From NCBI RefSeq assembly GCF_035440685.1, contig NZ_DAORMW010000006.1: a stretch of DNA of 64,000 bases. The stretch is one strand, 5' to 3'. Position numbers and translations under genes: made by a program. Below, one piece after another: positions 51,881-61,340 of this stretch. The notes under the pieces were generated by a model. That model did no database searches and had not been told where the DNA came from. It saw nothing but the letters and a program-made list of their open reading frames with translations. Positions within the stretch are counted from its first letter, which is position 1; each line of letters starts with the position of its first letter. Source of the DNA: Accumulibacter appositus (GTDB lineage Bacteria > Pseudomonadota > Gammaproteobacteria > Burkholderiales > Rhodocyclaceae).

Positions 51881-53773
51881 ATGACCCTCTACCCTCTGCT
51901 CGACACCATCAGCGATCCGGCGCAAGTGCGCAAGCTCGACCGCCGCCAGTTGCCTCAACTGGCCGACGAGTTGCGCGCCTTTCTGGTCGAGTCGGTTTCC
52001 CGGACCGGTGGTCACCTGTCGTCGAACCTCGGCACCGTCGAGCTGACGGTTGCCTTGCACTATGTTTTCGATACGCCGCACGACCGCCTGGTATGGGACG
52101 TCGGCCACCAAACCTATGCGCACAAGACGCTCACCGGTCGCCGCCAGGGTATGGCCAAGCTGCGCATGCACGGCGGCATCTCGGGCTTTCCGAAGCGCGG
52201 CGAAAGCCCGTATGACACCTTTGGCGTCGGTCACTCATCGACCTCGATCTCGGCAGCCCTGGGCATGGCGCTGGCCGCCAAGATCAAGCACGAAACGCGC
52301 AAAGTGGTGGCCATCATCGGTGATGGTGCGATGTCTGCCGGCCAGGCCTTTGAAGCCCTGAACAACGCCGGCGTGGCCGACGCCGACATGCTCGTCGTGC
52401 TCAACGATAACGACATGTCGATCTCGCCGCCGGTGGGGGCGCTCAACCGCTACCTGGCGCGACTCTTCTCCGGTAACACCTTCAACGCCGCACGCAAGGC
52501 CGGCGAAAAAATTCTCGATTTCTCACCGTCCTTGCTCGAATTCGCCAAGCGCGCCGAGGAGCACGTCAAGGGAATGCTGACGCCGGGGACGCTGTTCGAG
52601 GAACTCGGCCTCAACTACATTGGCCCGATCGACGGCCACGATCTCGAGTCGCTGGTGCCAACCCTGCTCAACCTGAAGAACCTCAAGGGTCCGCAGTTCC
52701 TGCACGTGATCACCAAGAAGGGCCAGGGTTACAAACTGGCCGAGGTCGATCCGATCCTCTACCACGGGGTCTCGAAATTCAAGCCGGAAGTCGGCATCGC
52801 CGGCGGCAAGCCGGGCGCAAAACCGACCTACACGCAGGTTTTTGGCGACTGGCTGTGCGACATGGCGGCCGCGGATCCGCGACTCGTCGGGATCACGCCG
52901 GCGATGCGTGAAGGCTCGGGCTTGCTGCGCTTCAGCGAATGCTATCCGGATCGCTATTACGATGTCGGCATCGCCGAGCAGCATGCCGTTACCTTCGCCG
53001 CCGGCCTGGCCTGCGAAGGCATGCGACCAGTCCTGGCGATCTACTCGACCTTTCTGCAGCGCGGCTACGATCAGCTGATTCATGACGTGGCCCTGCAGAA
53101 CCTGCCGGTGGTCTTCGCACTCGACCGCGGTGGCCTGGTCGGCGCCGACGGCCCGACTCATCATGGTGCCTTCGATATCTCCTTCCTGACCTGCATCCCG
53201 AACATGGTGCTGATGACGCCGGCCGACGAAAACGAGTGCCGCAAGATGCTGACCACCGCCTATCAGCTTGAGGGACCAAGCGCCGTGCGCTACCCGCGCG
53301 GTACCGGCAACGGCGCGACGATCGACAAGGCGCTGATCGGATTGCCTCTTGGCAAGGGCGAAATCCGCCGCCGCGGAGCCGAGGTGGCGTTGCTTGCTTT
53401 CGGCAGCATGCTGACGCCGGCGCTTGAAGCGGCTGAAGAGCTCAACGCCACGGTGGCCAACATGCGCTTCGTCAAACCCATCGATCGCGAGTTGATCCTC
53501 GCCCTGGCAGCGGAACATTCTCTGCTGGTCAGCGTCGAAGAGAATTCCTTGATCGGTGGCGCCGGTTCCGAGGTCGAGCGGGTTCTCGAAGAAGTTGCCG
53601 GCACGACGCGACTCCTGCGCCTGGGAATCCCCGACCGCTTCATCGATCATGGAGATCAGGCGCTGCTGCTGACCGAAATCGGCCTCGACGGCGACGGCAT
53701 CGTCGCCGCAGTGCGTGCCCGGCTGAACAGCAGTACGGGCGCGCCGGAGGAAGTCGTTACGGGCAGCATATAG
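51881..53773 (+). CDS. dxs: 1-deoxy-D-xylulose-5-phosphate synthase
   Basis: The 630-residue thiamine-diphosphate enzyme makes DXP from pyruvate and glyceraldehyde 3-phosphate, the first step of the MEP isoprenoid route. Seen are HLSSNLGTVELTVALHYVFD, the ThDP motif GDGAMSAGQAFEALNNAGVA (ending NDND), the central DRGGLVGADGPTHHGAFDIS and the C-terminal transketolase domain. The start MTLYPLLDTISDPAQ is normal for the family. The next gene, folE2, starts 21 bases after the stop. Confidence 0.95.
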   Translation: MTLYPLLDTISDPAQVRKLDRRQLPQLADELRAFLVESVSRTGGHLSSNLGTVELTVALHYVFDTPHDRLVWDVGHQTYAHKTLTGRRQGMAKLRMHGGISGFPKRGESPYDTFGVGHSSTSISAALGMALAAKIKHETRKVVAIIGDGAMSAGQAFEALNNAGVADADMLVVLNDNDMSISPPVGALNRYLARLFSGNTFNAARKAGEKILDFSPSLLEFAKRAEEHVKGMLTPGTLFEELGLNYIGPIDGHDLESLVPTLLNLKNLKGPQFLHVITKKGQGYKLAEVDPILYHGVSKFKPEVGIAGGKPGAKPTYTQVFGDWLCDMAAADPRLVGITPAMREGSGLLRFSECYPDRYYDVGIAEQHAVTFAAGLACEGMRPVLAIYSTFLQRGYDQLIHDVALQNLPVVFALDRGGLVGADGPTHHGAFDISFLTCIPNMVLMTPADENECRKMLTTAYQLEGPSAVRYPRGTGNGATIDKALIGLPLGKGEIRRRGAEVALLAFGSMLTPALEAAEELNATVANMRFVKPIDRELILALAAEHSLLVSVEENSLIGGAGSEVERVLEEVAGTTRLLRLGIPDRFIDHGDQALLLTEIGLDGDGIVAAVRARLNSSTGAPEEVVTGSI

Positions 53774-53794
53774 AGAAGACAACCAGGAGCAGTA

Positions 53795-54616
53795 ATGAAC
53801 GCACCAGAAAACCCACAACCGACCACCATGGTGGACGTCCAGGGCTCAGCCGACACCCGCCGCATTGCCATCAACAAGGTCGGCATCAAGGCGATACGGC
53901 ACCCGGTCAAGGTGCTCGACAAGTCCGGCGGCGTACAGCACACCATCGCCATGTTCAACATGTACGTCGGCCTGCCGCACAATTTCAAGGGCACGCACAT
54001 GTCGCGCTTCGTGGAAATCCTCAACAGCCATGAACGCGAGATTTCGGTCGAAAACTTCCCGGCCATGTTGCGCGACATGGTCGACCGGCTGGAAGCGGAA
54101 ACCGGTCACATCGAAATGAACTTCCCGTATTTCATCAACAAGACCGCTCCGGTGTCCGGGGTGCAGAGCCTGATGGATTACGACGTCACTCTGGTCGGCG
54201 AAATCGGCCATGGCGATATCACATCGACCATCAGGGTGGTGGTTCCGGTCACCAGCCTGTGCCCGTGCTCAAAGGAGATTTCCGAGCGCGGCGCCCACAA
54301 CCAGCGCTCGCACGTAACGGTCACGGTGAGCATCAACGATCACCTGTGGATCGAAGAGCTGGTGCAATTCGTCGAAGCGCAGGCGTCGTGCGAGCTCTAT
54401 GGCCTGCTCAAGCGCCCGGACGAGAAGTACGTCACCGAACGAGCCTACGACAACCCGAAGTTCGTCGAGGACATGGTGCGCGACGTGGCCGCACGCCTCA
54501 ACGCCGAATGCCGCATCGACGCCTACGTGGTCGAGTCCGAGAACTTCGAGTCGATCCACAATCATTCGGCGTACGCGCTGATCGAGAACGACAAGCGAGC
54601 CGCCGCAGCAGGCTGA
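53795..54616 (+). CDS. folE2: GTP cyclohydrolase FolE2 (type IB)
   Basis: This 273-residue metal-dependent enzyme opens GTP to 7,8-dihydroneopterin triphosphate for folate and queuosine. It contains GIKAIRHPVKVLDKSGGVQH, FKGTHMSRFVEILN, the VTSLCPCSKEISERGAHNQR cysteine site and a late ENFESIHNHSAYALIE. FolE2 works with alternative metals and is often favoured under zinc limitation. It supplies the substrate of QueD, also encoded in this window. A strong terminator follows 28 bases after the stop. Confidence 0.94.
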   Translation: MNAPENPQPTTMVDVQGSADTRRIAINKVGIKAIRHPVKVLDKSGGVQHTIAMFNMYVGLPHNFKGTHMSRFVEILNSHEREISVENFPAMLRDMVDRLEAETGHIEMNFPYFINKTAPVSGVQSLMDYDVTLVGEIGHGDITSTIRVVVPVTSLCPCSKEISERGAHNQRSHVTVTVSINDHLWIEELVQFVEAQASCELYGLLKRPDEKYVTERAYDNPKFVEDMVRDVAARLNAECRIDAYVVESENFESIHNHSAYALIENDKRAAAAG

Positions 54617-54644
54617 CCCGGCGCTGGTGAACCAGGCAGAAGAA

Positions 54645-54682
54645 AAAAACGTGGCGGAGTCTCTCGACTCCGCCACGTTTTT
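54645..54682. terminator. Bidirectional terminator between folE2 and rplS
   Basis: Perfect 16-base arms (aaaaacgtggcggagt and actccgccacgttttt) enclose the loop ctctcg. A-run and T-run flanks allow termination in both directions, which suits the convergent dxs-folE2 and rpsP-rplS operons. Confidence 0.93.
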
Positions 54683-54705
54683 GTTTACGCCAGCAGCGCG
54701 GCTGT

Positions 54706-55071
54706 TCAGCGCTGCTTGCGGACCAGCTTCTCCTTGATCCGCGCCGACTTGCCCGAACGCTGACGCAGGTAGTAAAGCTTGGCGCGACGAACGTCGCCAC
54801 GACGCTTGACCTCGATCGCCGCGACCAGCGGCGAGTAGGTCTGGAAGGTGCGCTCGACGCCCTCGCCCGACGAAACCTTGCGCACGATGAAGCTGGAGTT
54901 GAGACCACGATTGCGCTTGGCAATCACGACCCCTTCGTAGGCCTGCAAACGCTCGCGCGTACCTTCCCGCACCTTGACCTGGACGACGACGGTGTCGCCC
55001 GGCGCAAAGACGGGAATGACTTTGCCCAGACGGGCAATTTCTTCTTGCTCAAGTTGCTCGATCAGATTCAT
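54706..55071 (-). CDS. rplS: 50S ribosomal protein L19
   Basis: The 121-residue L19 sits at the interface of the ribosomal subunits. The start MNLIEQLEQEEIARLGK and the blocks GDTVVVQVKVREGTRERLQA, YEGVVIAKRNRGLNSSF and RRGDVRRAKLYYLRQRSGK are textbook. It is the last gene of rpsP-rimM-trmD-rplS, with 23 bases after trmD. Confidence 0.97.
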   Translation of the reverse strand: MNLIEQLEQEEIARLGKVIPVFAPGDTVVVQVKVREGTRERLQAYEGVVIAKRNRGLNSSFIVRKVSSGEGVERTFQTYSPLVAAIEVKRRGDVRRAKLYYLRQRSGKSARIKEKLVRKQR

Positions 55072-55094
55072 ATTCTTGACTCCATGTATGCGAA

Positions 55095-55901
55095 CTACGC
55101 ATTCTTGTCCTGACCGCATTGCTCCTGAAACTGCCGCAGGAGTTGCGTTTCCGTTTTCGACAGCGAACGCCCCGCCAACAACTCGGGACGCCGCTGCCAC
55201 GTCCGACCCAGCGCCTGTTGCAGACGCCAGCGTCGTATTTCCTCGTGGTGACCGGACAAGAGCACATCCGGCACCCGCCGCCCGTCGTACTCCTCGGGCC
55301 GCGTATAGTGCGGGCAATCAAGCAAGCCCGCGACAAACGAATCCTGTTGTGCCGATTCGGCGTCGTTCAGCACGCCCGGCAACTGCCTGACGATGGCATC
55401 GATCAGCGCCATCGCCGGGATTTCGCCACCCGAAAGCACGAAATCGCCAAGGGAAATCTCTTCGTCGACGCCGGCGTCAATCAGCCGCTCGTCGATTCCT
55501 TCGTAACGCCCGCAAACCAGCACCAGCGCTTCCTTGCCCTGTGCCAGCTCGACCACTCTCTGGTGCGTCAGCAGCGAGCCCTGCGGCGAGAGACAGATGA
55601 CGCGACTGGCAGCCGAACCGACGGCCTGCTGTCGTGCCTTCGCCGCAGTGATCGCCGCCGCCAGCGGCGGCGCCATCATCACCATTCCCGGACCACCACC
55701 GTAGGGCCGGTCATCGACGGTGCGATGCCGGTCGGCGGTGAAATCACGCGGATTCCAAAGCTGCAGGGCCCAGCGCCCCGTCTCCAGAGCCCGACGGGTC
55801 ACCCCCGAACGGCTCACCGCGGCAAACATTTCGGGAAACAAGCTCAGCACATCAACGATAAGCGCGTTCTCACGTACGGGCACGCCTTCTGGCGCTGTCA
55901 C
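55095..55901 (-). CDS. trmD: tRNA (guanine-N1)-methyltransferase
   Basis: This SPOUT methyltransferase of about 268 residues makes m1G37 in tRNAs and prevents frameshifting. Motifs are DVLSLFPEMFAAVSRSGVTR, DDRPYGGGPGMVMM, the knot segment VCGRYEGIDERLID and the DFVLSGGEIPAMALIDAI helix. The GTG chosen lies four bases after the rimM stop. It gives a roughly 15-residue longer N-terminus than usual, so the true start is uncertain by a few codons. Confidence 0.93.
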   Translation of the reverse strand: MTAPEGVPVRENALIVDVLSLFPEMFAAVSRSGVTRRALETGRWALQLWNPRDFTADRHRTVDDRPYGGGPGMVMMAPPLAAAITAAKARQQAVGSAASRVICLSPQGSLLTHQRVVELAQGKEALVLVCGRYEGIDERLIDAGVDEEISLGDFVLSGGEIPAMALIDAIVRQLPGVLNDAESAQQDSFVAGLLDCPHYTRPEEYDGRRVPDVLLSGHHEEIRRWRLQQALGRTWQRRPELLAGRSLSKTETQLLRQFQEQCGQDKNA

Positions 55902-55905
55902 CGGG

Positions 55906-56514
55906 TCACCAGTCCATTTCCCAGTCCACGCGAACACGCGCCTGCGCCAAATCGACTTCCAGCACCACTGCGGCGACAAAGGGCAGCAGTCGGTCGACAC
56001 CCTGGCCATCGCCGACGCGCAATACCGCGTTCGCCGGCGTCTCGATCAGACCGAGAATCCTGCCCAGCGACTGGCCGTGGGTATTGACCACGGCGAGACC
56101 GAGCAGATCAGCCCAGTAATATTCGTCAGCAGCGGTCGGCGGCAAGGCTTGGTGCGGAACACCAACCAGCAGCCCGGCGGCGGCCTCGGCAGCAGACCGG
56201 TCGGCAACACATTCGAGCTGCGCCAGCAGCACCTCTTTACGCAGATCGCACTTGATCAGCCGCGTCGGACGCCACAAATCGGGCGCTTCGCCCTCTCGGC
56301 ACAGCCACCATTGCGGCAGCCGCGACCAAGCCAGCGGATCATCAGCAAACGGATAGACGCGCACCGTGCCCTGCAAGCCGTGCGGACCAGCGATCTTGCC
56401 GAGGACAACGATTTCGCCGGTGGCCTGGCCGCCTTCACGGCCTTCGACATCAGCCGGCCGAGCGTCGGGTCCCGCAACAGCGCCAGTCCCCGCAGACAGC
56501 GAACCGGCAGGCAA
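55906..56514 (-). CDS. rimM: Ribosome maturation factor RimM
   Basis: This protein of about 202 residues helps 30S maturation around the S19 region. The N-terminal RimM barrel holds VLGKIAGPHGLQGTVRVYPF, and the PRC-like C-terminal half has YYWADLLGLAVVNTHGQSLG and a final ARVRVDWEMDW. No ATG is available, so a TTG three bases after the rpsP stop is proposed as start. The first 30 residues are Ala/Gly-rich and may not all be translated. Confidence 0.9.
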   Translation of the reverse strand: MPAGSLSAGTGAVAGPDARPADVEGREGGQATGEIVVLGKIAGPHGLQGTVRVYPFADDPLAWSRLPQWWLCREGEAPDLWRPTRLIKCDLRKEVLLAQLECVADRSAAEAAAGLLVGVPHQALPPTAADEYYWADLLGLAVVNTHGQSLGRILGLIETPANAVLRVGDGQGVDRLLPFVAAVVLEVDLAQARVRVDWEMDW

Positions 56515-56517
56515 AGC

Positions 56518-56772
56518 TCAGGCTGCTAGCTTGGCGGCCGACTGCTTGACCAGGCGGGCACAGGTCATCGACAGTTGTGCGCCCTGACCCTGCCAATAGC
56601 TGATCCGGTCTGTGGCGACGCGCAGGCTTTCTTCCTTCTCCGAGGCCAGCGGATTGTAGAAGCCGACGCGCTCGATAAAGCGGCCATCGCGGCGTTGGCG
56701 TGAATCAGCCACCACCATATTGTAAAAGGGGCGCTTCTTGGAGCCCCCACGAGCGAGACGAATGACAACCAT
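56518..56772 (-). CDS. rpsP: 30S ribosomal protein S16
   Basis: The 84-residue S16 begins MVVIRLARGGSKKRPFYNMV and continues with RRDGRFIERVGFYNPLA, the invariant family blocks. It is the first gene of its operon. A TATAAT box lies about 34 bases upstream and sets the transcript start. Confidence 0.97.
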   Translation of the reverse strand: MVVIRLARGGSKKRPFYNMVVADSRQRRDGRFIERVGFYNPLASEKEESLRVATDRISYWQGQGAQLSMTCARLVKQSAAKLAA

Positions 56773-56805
56773 GATCAGCTCTTCCGAAATCAGAAAAAGA
56801 CGCGG

Positions 56806-56834
56806 ATTATAGCAAGAAAGCTTCCTTTCAACAT
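56806..56834 (-). promoter_or_regulatory. Promoter of the rpsP-rimM-trmD-rplS operon
   Basis: A perfect TATAAT reads on the minus strand. The best -35 at 17-base spacing is ATGTTG; a closer TTGAAA would leave only 14 bases. The -10 is convincing and the -35 is not. Confidence 0.55.
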
Positions 56835-56958
56835 GATCCTGCTGCATCCTGGTTTGGCATCCACTGGCCAACGCGCAAAAAAATCGCCGGACGTGCACGC
56901 CTCCGACTGGGCCGCATCACACACGCGCTTCGCTAGGCAGCAGTTGAGGCTTGCAGGT

Positions 56959-56964
56959 TATAAT
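56959..56964 (+). promoter_or_regulatory. Possible -10 element before the 522-residue gene
   Basis: TATAAT on the plus strand, about 100 bases before the coding start, without a good -35 match. Confidence 0.3.
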
Positions 56965-57062
56965 GCACAGGTCCAAGATCGACAGCCAAGGGGTTGATTC
57001 TCTAATTTCTGTTTGACCGAGCCGTAGGTGCCCATGCGCCGAAAGTCGCAAGGCAGCAGCCA

Positions 57063-58631
57063 ATGACCGGCTTGGCCACGCAAACTAGTTTGGCAGGTGG
57101 CGAGATGACCAACACCGCTTTCGATGAGCAGGGCGCAGCGGGAGCCGTGGCTGCGCATTCCGGCATACGCACCATTCTGCAGTGGCTTGAATCGCCGATG
57201 GCGCCCCACCCGGCTGAGGAACTCCCCTCGCTGCGTGCGCAGGTCAAAGCTTGGCACGAGGTTGGCGGTTCACCGCAGCAGCGCGCCCTGGCTCTGAACG
57301 GCTTGTACGAGCGCAGCTCCAGCGTCGTGGCGGCACTGCTTCCGGAACTGACCGAGCTGCTGTTGCCGATCCCACGCAAATCAAGGCGCCTGGTCCGTAG
57401 CGTCCTCGACTTGCTGCAAATGCTTGCCGACGACACGCTGGAGATGGTCGAGGGAGTCGCTCCGCACGACACCAGCGACCGCCATCAAGCGCCCGATCTC
57501 GCGCTGTGGCGTAGCCTGCGCGCCCTCGCGCAACAGCTGATGATCAGCCATCTGATCGCCTCTCCGGCACCAACCGGGGCTTGGCAGCAACTGCATCAGA
57601 CCTATGCCTTGGCACGATCTCTGCATCTTGAAGCGACCATCCCACGCGGCCAGACACGGAAACTGCAGCATATCTACCAAGCCGCGATCCTGCTCGGCTG
57701 CGCTCAACCCGCGTCATTGACCGCACGGGAAGTGGTTTTCCTGGCCGCCTACCTCGAACGCTTTGCCGGCCAGATCGAGCCCCTCTCGGCAGAAGCCGCG
57801 GCAGCCGCGGCCCCGGGAACCTTCTGGGTCGATCCGACACGCGACGCACCTGCTCTGCCCTATTCGCGCAAACTGGCACCGTCGACTGCACCACTGGAAT
57901 ACTTTTCCTGCGCCGGACTGGGCCTCCTGCTGAAGACGCAGATCGCCCAGCTCAACGCCGGCACCTCGGCTGAAGAGATCGGGCTGCCGGAGCTGGCCAG
58001 CACGCCCGCCGGGGTTGGCGTCCTGCGCCGCCTGGCGGGACGCTGGAGTGACTTCGGCAAACGCCGCTTTCATCGTCGGCGGCAGGGCTATCGTGCGGTC
58101 CTGGGCACCGGCATCGAGGGCCTCTGGCACCTCTGCAAGGAAGGCGACACAGCCGCTGTCGAGTTGTCGAGTTGGATGATCACCAACGAAAGCCCCGACG
58201 GCTACGCGATCAGGCATGTCTCCGGCAAGATCAGCACCGTTTCGGTTGGCAACGTCGTCGCAGTGCGCACCGGCGACGAAAAGAACTGGCAGATCTGCCT
58301 GGTGCGCTGGGCGGTATCGGAGAACCCCGAGGATCTGGAGCTTGGCCTGCAAATCCTGGCTCCGAAGGCTGTCCCGGCGATTCTGGCCCGACCCGGTGAC
58401 GGCGAAGGAACGGAACACCTGCGGGTTCTCGTACTGCCAGAAATTCCCTCGCTGCGCCCAAGCCAGCTGCTGATTGTGGCATCGGGCGCTTTGACCCAGA
58501 ACAGCGGGAAACTGCTGCTGGTTATCGAGGACGAAAACCTGGTTGTTCGCGAAGTCAAAAGCATCGGCATTGACGAGCAAACCGGTAGCGTTGACATCCT
58601 GGCGATACAACCTGACGCGACGCACTTCTAG
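57063..58631 (+). CDS. Hypothetical protein with PilZ-like C-terminal region, 522 aa
   Basis: This cytoplasmic protein is helix-rich for about 330 residues (LYERSSSVVAALLPELTELL, LLQMLADDTLEMVEG, LHQTYALARSLHLEATIPRG). A beta-rich part follows (VELSSWMITNESPDGYAIRH, then ISTVSVGNVVAVRTGDEKNW and QICLVRWAVSENPEDLELGL). The 'W-x-x-x-NES-x-x-G' and 'V-G-x-x-V-A-V-R' pattern is that of PilZ-type domains, some of which bind c-di-GMP, though the RxxxR and (D/N)xSxxG motifs are not both evident. An aagg box precedes the ATG; an in-frame ATG 14 codons on is possible. Function unknown. Confidence 0.65.
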   Translation: MTGLATQTSLAGGEMTNTAFDEQGAAGAVAAHSGIRTILQWLESPMAPHPAEELPSLRAQVKAWHEVGGSPQQRALALNGLYERSSSVVAALLPELTELLLPIPRKSRRLVRSVLDLLQMLADDTLEMVEGVAPHDTSDRHQAPDLALWRSLRALAQQLMISHLIASPAPTGAWQQLHQTYALARSLHLEATIPRGQTRKLQHIYQAAILLGCAQPASLTAREVVFLAAYLERFAGQIEPLSAEAAAAAAPGTFWVDPTRDAPALPYSRKLAPSTAPLEYFSCAGLGLLLKTQIAQLNAGTSAEEIGLPELASTPAGVGVLRRLAGRWSDFGKRRFHRRRQGYRAVLGTGIEGLWHLCKEGDTAAVELSSWMITNESPDGYAIRHVSGKISTVSVGNVVAVRTGDEKNWQICLVRWAVSENPEDLELGLQILAPKAVPAILARPGDGEGTEHLRVLVLPEIPSLRPSQLLIVASGALTQNSGKLLLVIEDENLVVREVKSIGIDEQTGSVDILAIQPDATHF

Positions 58632-58756
58632 TCTAGGGCCCGACGGCCCGACGACCGGGCCCCGTACGGTGACGGACAACGCACGGCCACTCGATAGGCG
58701 CTCATCTTTACGCGGGGAAGCAAGCCATCGATCGCAGTTTCCCGGATAATGGCGCG

Positions 58757-59350
58757 ATGTCGGAAATTCTCGTTCTCTACTATAGCCACCGGGGGTCGGT
58801 ACGGGCCCTCGCCCAGCAAATCGCCCGCGGTATCGAGTCGACAGACGGCGCGACAGCACGTCTACGGACGGTTCCCAAGGTGTCGCCCGTGTGCGTGGCG
58901 AGCGCCCCGGGCATACCGGCCGACGGAGCGCCGTATGTCGAAGCCGCCGACCTCGATGAATGCGTCGGGCTGGCACTTGGCAGCCCGACGCGTTTCGGGA
59001 ATATGGCTGCGCCAATGAAGTACTTCTGGGATAGCACCGCCGCGCAATGGTCGTCGGCAACCCTGGCCGGCAAACCTGCTTGCGTATTCACATCGACGGC
59101 CAGCGCTCACGGTGGACAGGAAAGCACCCTGTTGTCGATGATGCTGCCCTTGCTGCATCACGGCATGCTGGTGGTCGGCCTGCCTTACAGTGAAGCGGCC
59201 TTGTCCAGCACCCGCAGCGGCGGCACGCCCTATGGCGCCAGCCATCTTGCCGGCGCCGAGGGCACGCAGACGCTCAGCGAGGAAGAGCGCCAGCTGGCCT
59301 TCGCGCAAGGGCGCCGACTCGCGACCATCGCCATGAAGCTCAGCGCCTGA
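58757..59350 (+). CDS. wrbA: WrbA-family NAD(P)H:quinone oxidoreductase
   Basis: The 197-residue flavodoxin-like protein reduces quinones by two electrons. FMN-binding segments are VLYYSHRGSVRALAQQIARG, LALGSPTRFGNMAAPMKYFW and FTSTASAHGGQESTLLSMML, with GGTPYGASHLAG late in the chain. It is of normal length. Its stop overlaps the DUF2069 gene, a pairing often seen in betaproteobacteria. Confidence 0.92.
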   Translation: MSEILVLYYSHRGSVRALAQQIARGIESTDGATARLRTVPKVSPVCVASAPGIPADGAPYVEAADLDECVGLALGSPTRFGNMAAPMKYFWDSTAAQWSSATLAGKPACVFTSTASAHGGQESTLLSMMLPLLHHGMLVVGLPYSEAALSSTRSGGTPYGASHLAGAEGTQTLSEEERQLAFAQGRRLATIAMKLSA

Positions 59351-59721
59351 TGCTCCGCGGCCTCTACCTGACGGCGTGCAGCAGCCTGATTGTGCTGATC
59401 TTTCTGTGCCTTGCCTGGGAACTGCGTCTGGCACCTATCCAGCCCGGCGGCTCATGGCTGGCGCTGAAGAGTCTGCCGCTACTGGCACCCCTGTTCGGCA
59501 TTCTCAACGGCCGTCGCTACACCTACCAGTGGGCGAGCATGCTGATTCTGCTCTACTTCACTGAGGGGATTGTGCGTGCGACCACCGAAACAGGGATGGG
59601 GCAGACGCTGGCCATTGCCGAGACGATGCTTGCGCTGACCTTCTTCTGCGCGAGCGTCGCCTACGCCAGACTCACTCGCCCCTCATCCACGCAGACAGTG
59701 GCCCGGCCGGAACGTCCTTGA
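59350..59721 (+). CDS. DUF2069 membrane protein
   Basis: The 123-residue inner-membrane protein has four hydrophobic helices, including SLIVLIFLCLAWELRLAPI, LLAPLFGILNGRRYTYQWAS and MLILLYFTEGIVRATTE. The R-R-Y-T-Y-Q-W and YFTEG motifs are DUF2069 signatures. Translation is coupled to wrbA through tgatg. The function is unknown. Confidence 0.88.
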   Translation: MLRGLYLTACSSLIVLIFLCLAWELRLAPIQPGGSWLALKSLPLLAPLFGILNGRRYTYQWASMLILLYFTEGIVRATTETGMGQTLAIAETMLALTFFCASVAYARLTRPSSTQTVARPERP

Positions 59722-59752
59722 GCATCGCTTTGCCCATCAGTCACGGTAGACG

Positions 59753-61291
59753 TCAAACGTCGGCCTGCGGGTCGACGCGATCGGGAATCTGCAGCTTGTT
59801 CAAGGCGTTGAGGTAGGCTTTCGCCGATGCGATGACGATATCGGTATGGGCACCGTTGCCGTTCACGATGCGACCGCCCTTGCCGAGGCGAACAGTCACT
59901 TCGCCCTGGGCGTCAGTGCCGGTCGTGATCGCGTTGACCGAGTAGAGTAATAGCTGTGCGCCGCTGCTGGCCACCGACTCGATCGCCTTGAAGGTCGCGT
60001 CGACCGGCCCGCTGCCGATCCCCGCCGCCTTCTTCTCCACACCATCGACGCTCAGCGTCACATTCGCGGCCGGCGTCTCGCCGGTTTCCGAGCAGACGCG
60101 CGAATAGAGCAGCTTGTAGTACTCACCCTCCTGCGCGAACTCCTCGTCGGACACCAGCGCCTGCAGGTCTTCGTCAAAGATCTCGTGCTTCTTGTCAGCC
60201 AGTTCCTTGAAACGGGCAAAGGCAGCGTTCAAGGCCTCTTCGCTATCGAGCACGATAGCCAGGGCCAACAAGCGCGACTTGAAGGCGTTGCGTCCCGAGT
60301 GCTTGCCGAGAACCAGCTTGTTCTGTGCCCAGCCGACGTCCTCGGCGCGCATGATCTCGTAGGTTTCACGGTGTTTGAGCACGCCGTCCTGATGGATCCC
60401 GGACTCGTGCGCAAAGGCATTGGCGCCGACGACAGCCTTGTTGGGCTGCACGGGATAGCCGGTGATCTGCGAGACCAGTTTGGAGGCCGGTACGATCTGC
60501 GTGGTATCGATGCGCGTCTGTACCGGAAAAAGGTCACTGCGCGTTCTTACCGCCATCACCACCTCTTCAAGCGAGGCGTTGCCCGCACGTTCGCCAAGGC
60601 CGTTGATCGTGCATTCGACCTGGCGGGCACCGGCGAGCACCGCCGACAGGGAATTGGCGACCGCCATTCCCAGGTCGTTGTGGCAGTGCGTAGACCACAC
60701 CACCTGCTCCGCACCGGGCACCCGGTCGATCAGCGTACGCATAAGTTCGCCCCACACCGACGGGACGCTGTAGCCGACCGTATCGGGAACGTTGATCGTC
60801 CGCGCACCGGCCTTTATCACCTCCTCAAAGACCCGGCACAGGAAGTCAACGTCAGAACGCACCGCGTCTTCCGCCGAGAACTCGACGTCGTCGGTATATT
60901 CGCGCGCCCAATGCACCGCGCGCACGGCCGACTCGACCACCTGGTCCGGTGTCATGCGCAGCTTCTTTTCCATGTGAATCGGGCTGGTCGCGATGAAGGT
61001 ATGAATACGGCCGCTTACCGCCGGCTTGATCGCCTCGCCCGCGCGACGAATGTCATTTTCGTTGGAGCGTGCGAGGGAGCACACGGTGGACTCGCGGATG
61101 ATCGAGGCAATCGACTTGATGGCGTCGAAGTCGCCCGGCGAGGCGGCGGCAAATCCCGCCTCGATCACGTCGACCTGCATGCGCTCGAGCTGGCGCGCCA
61201 CGCGCAGCTTCTCTTCCTTGGTCATCGAGGCACCCGGGCTCTGTTCGCCGTCGCGCAAGGTAGTATCGAAAATTACCAAATGATCTTTCAT
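59753..61291 (-). CDS. leuA: 2-isopropylmalate synthase
   Basis: This 512-residue enzyme condenses acetyl-CoA with 2-oxoisovalerate, the first leucine step. The TIM-barrel has IFDTTLRDGEQSPGASMTKE at the start, STHCHNDLGMAVANSLSAVL and INGLGERAGNASLEEVVMA. The C-terminal LeuA regulatory domain (about 390-512) binds leucine for feedback control. It is the last gene of the ilv-pssA-leuA cluster, 49 bases after pssA. Confidence 0.95.
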   Translation of the reverse strand: MKDHLVIFDTTLRDGEQSPGASMTKEEKLRVARQLERMQVDVIEAGFAAASPGDFDAIKSIASIIRESTVCSLARSNENDIRRAGEAIKPAVSGRIHTFIATSPIHMEKKLRMTPDQVVESAVRAVHWAREYTDDVEFSAEDAVRSDVDFLCRVFEEVIKAGARTINVPDTVGYSVPSVWGELMRTLIDRVPGAEQVVWSTHCHNDLGMAVANSLSAVLAGARQVECTINGLGERAGNASLEEVVMAVRTRSDLFPVQTRIDTTQIVPASKLVSQITGYPVQPNKAVVGANAFAHESGIHQDGVLKHRETYEIMRAEDVGWAQNKLVLGKHSGRNAFKSRLLALAIVLDSEEALNAAFARFKELADKKHEIFDEDLQALVSDEEFAQEGEYYKLLYSRVCSETGETPAANVTLSVDGVEKKAAGIGSGPVDATFKAIESVASSGAQLLLYSVNAITTGTDAQGEVTVRLGKGGRIVNGNGAHTDIVIASAKAYLNALNKLQIPDRVDPQADV

Positions 61292-61340
61292 TTCCCGACT
61301 CCGGAGGTGAGGACGTCAATGCACGGCAAGGCGCCGCGTG

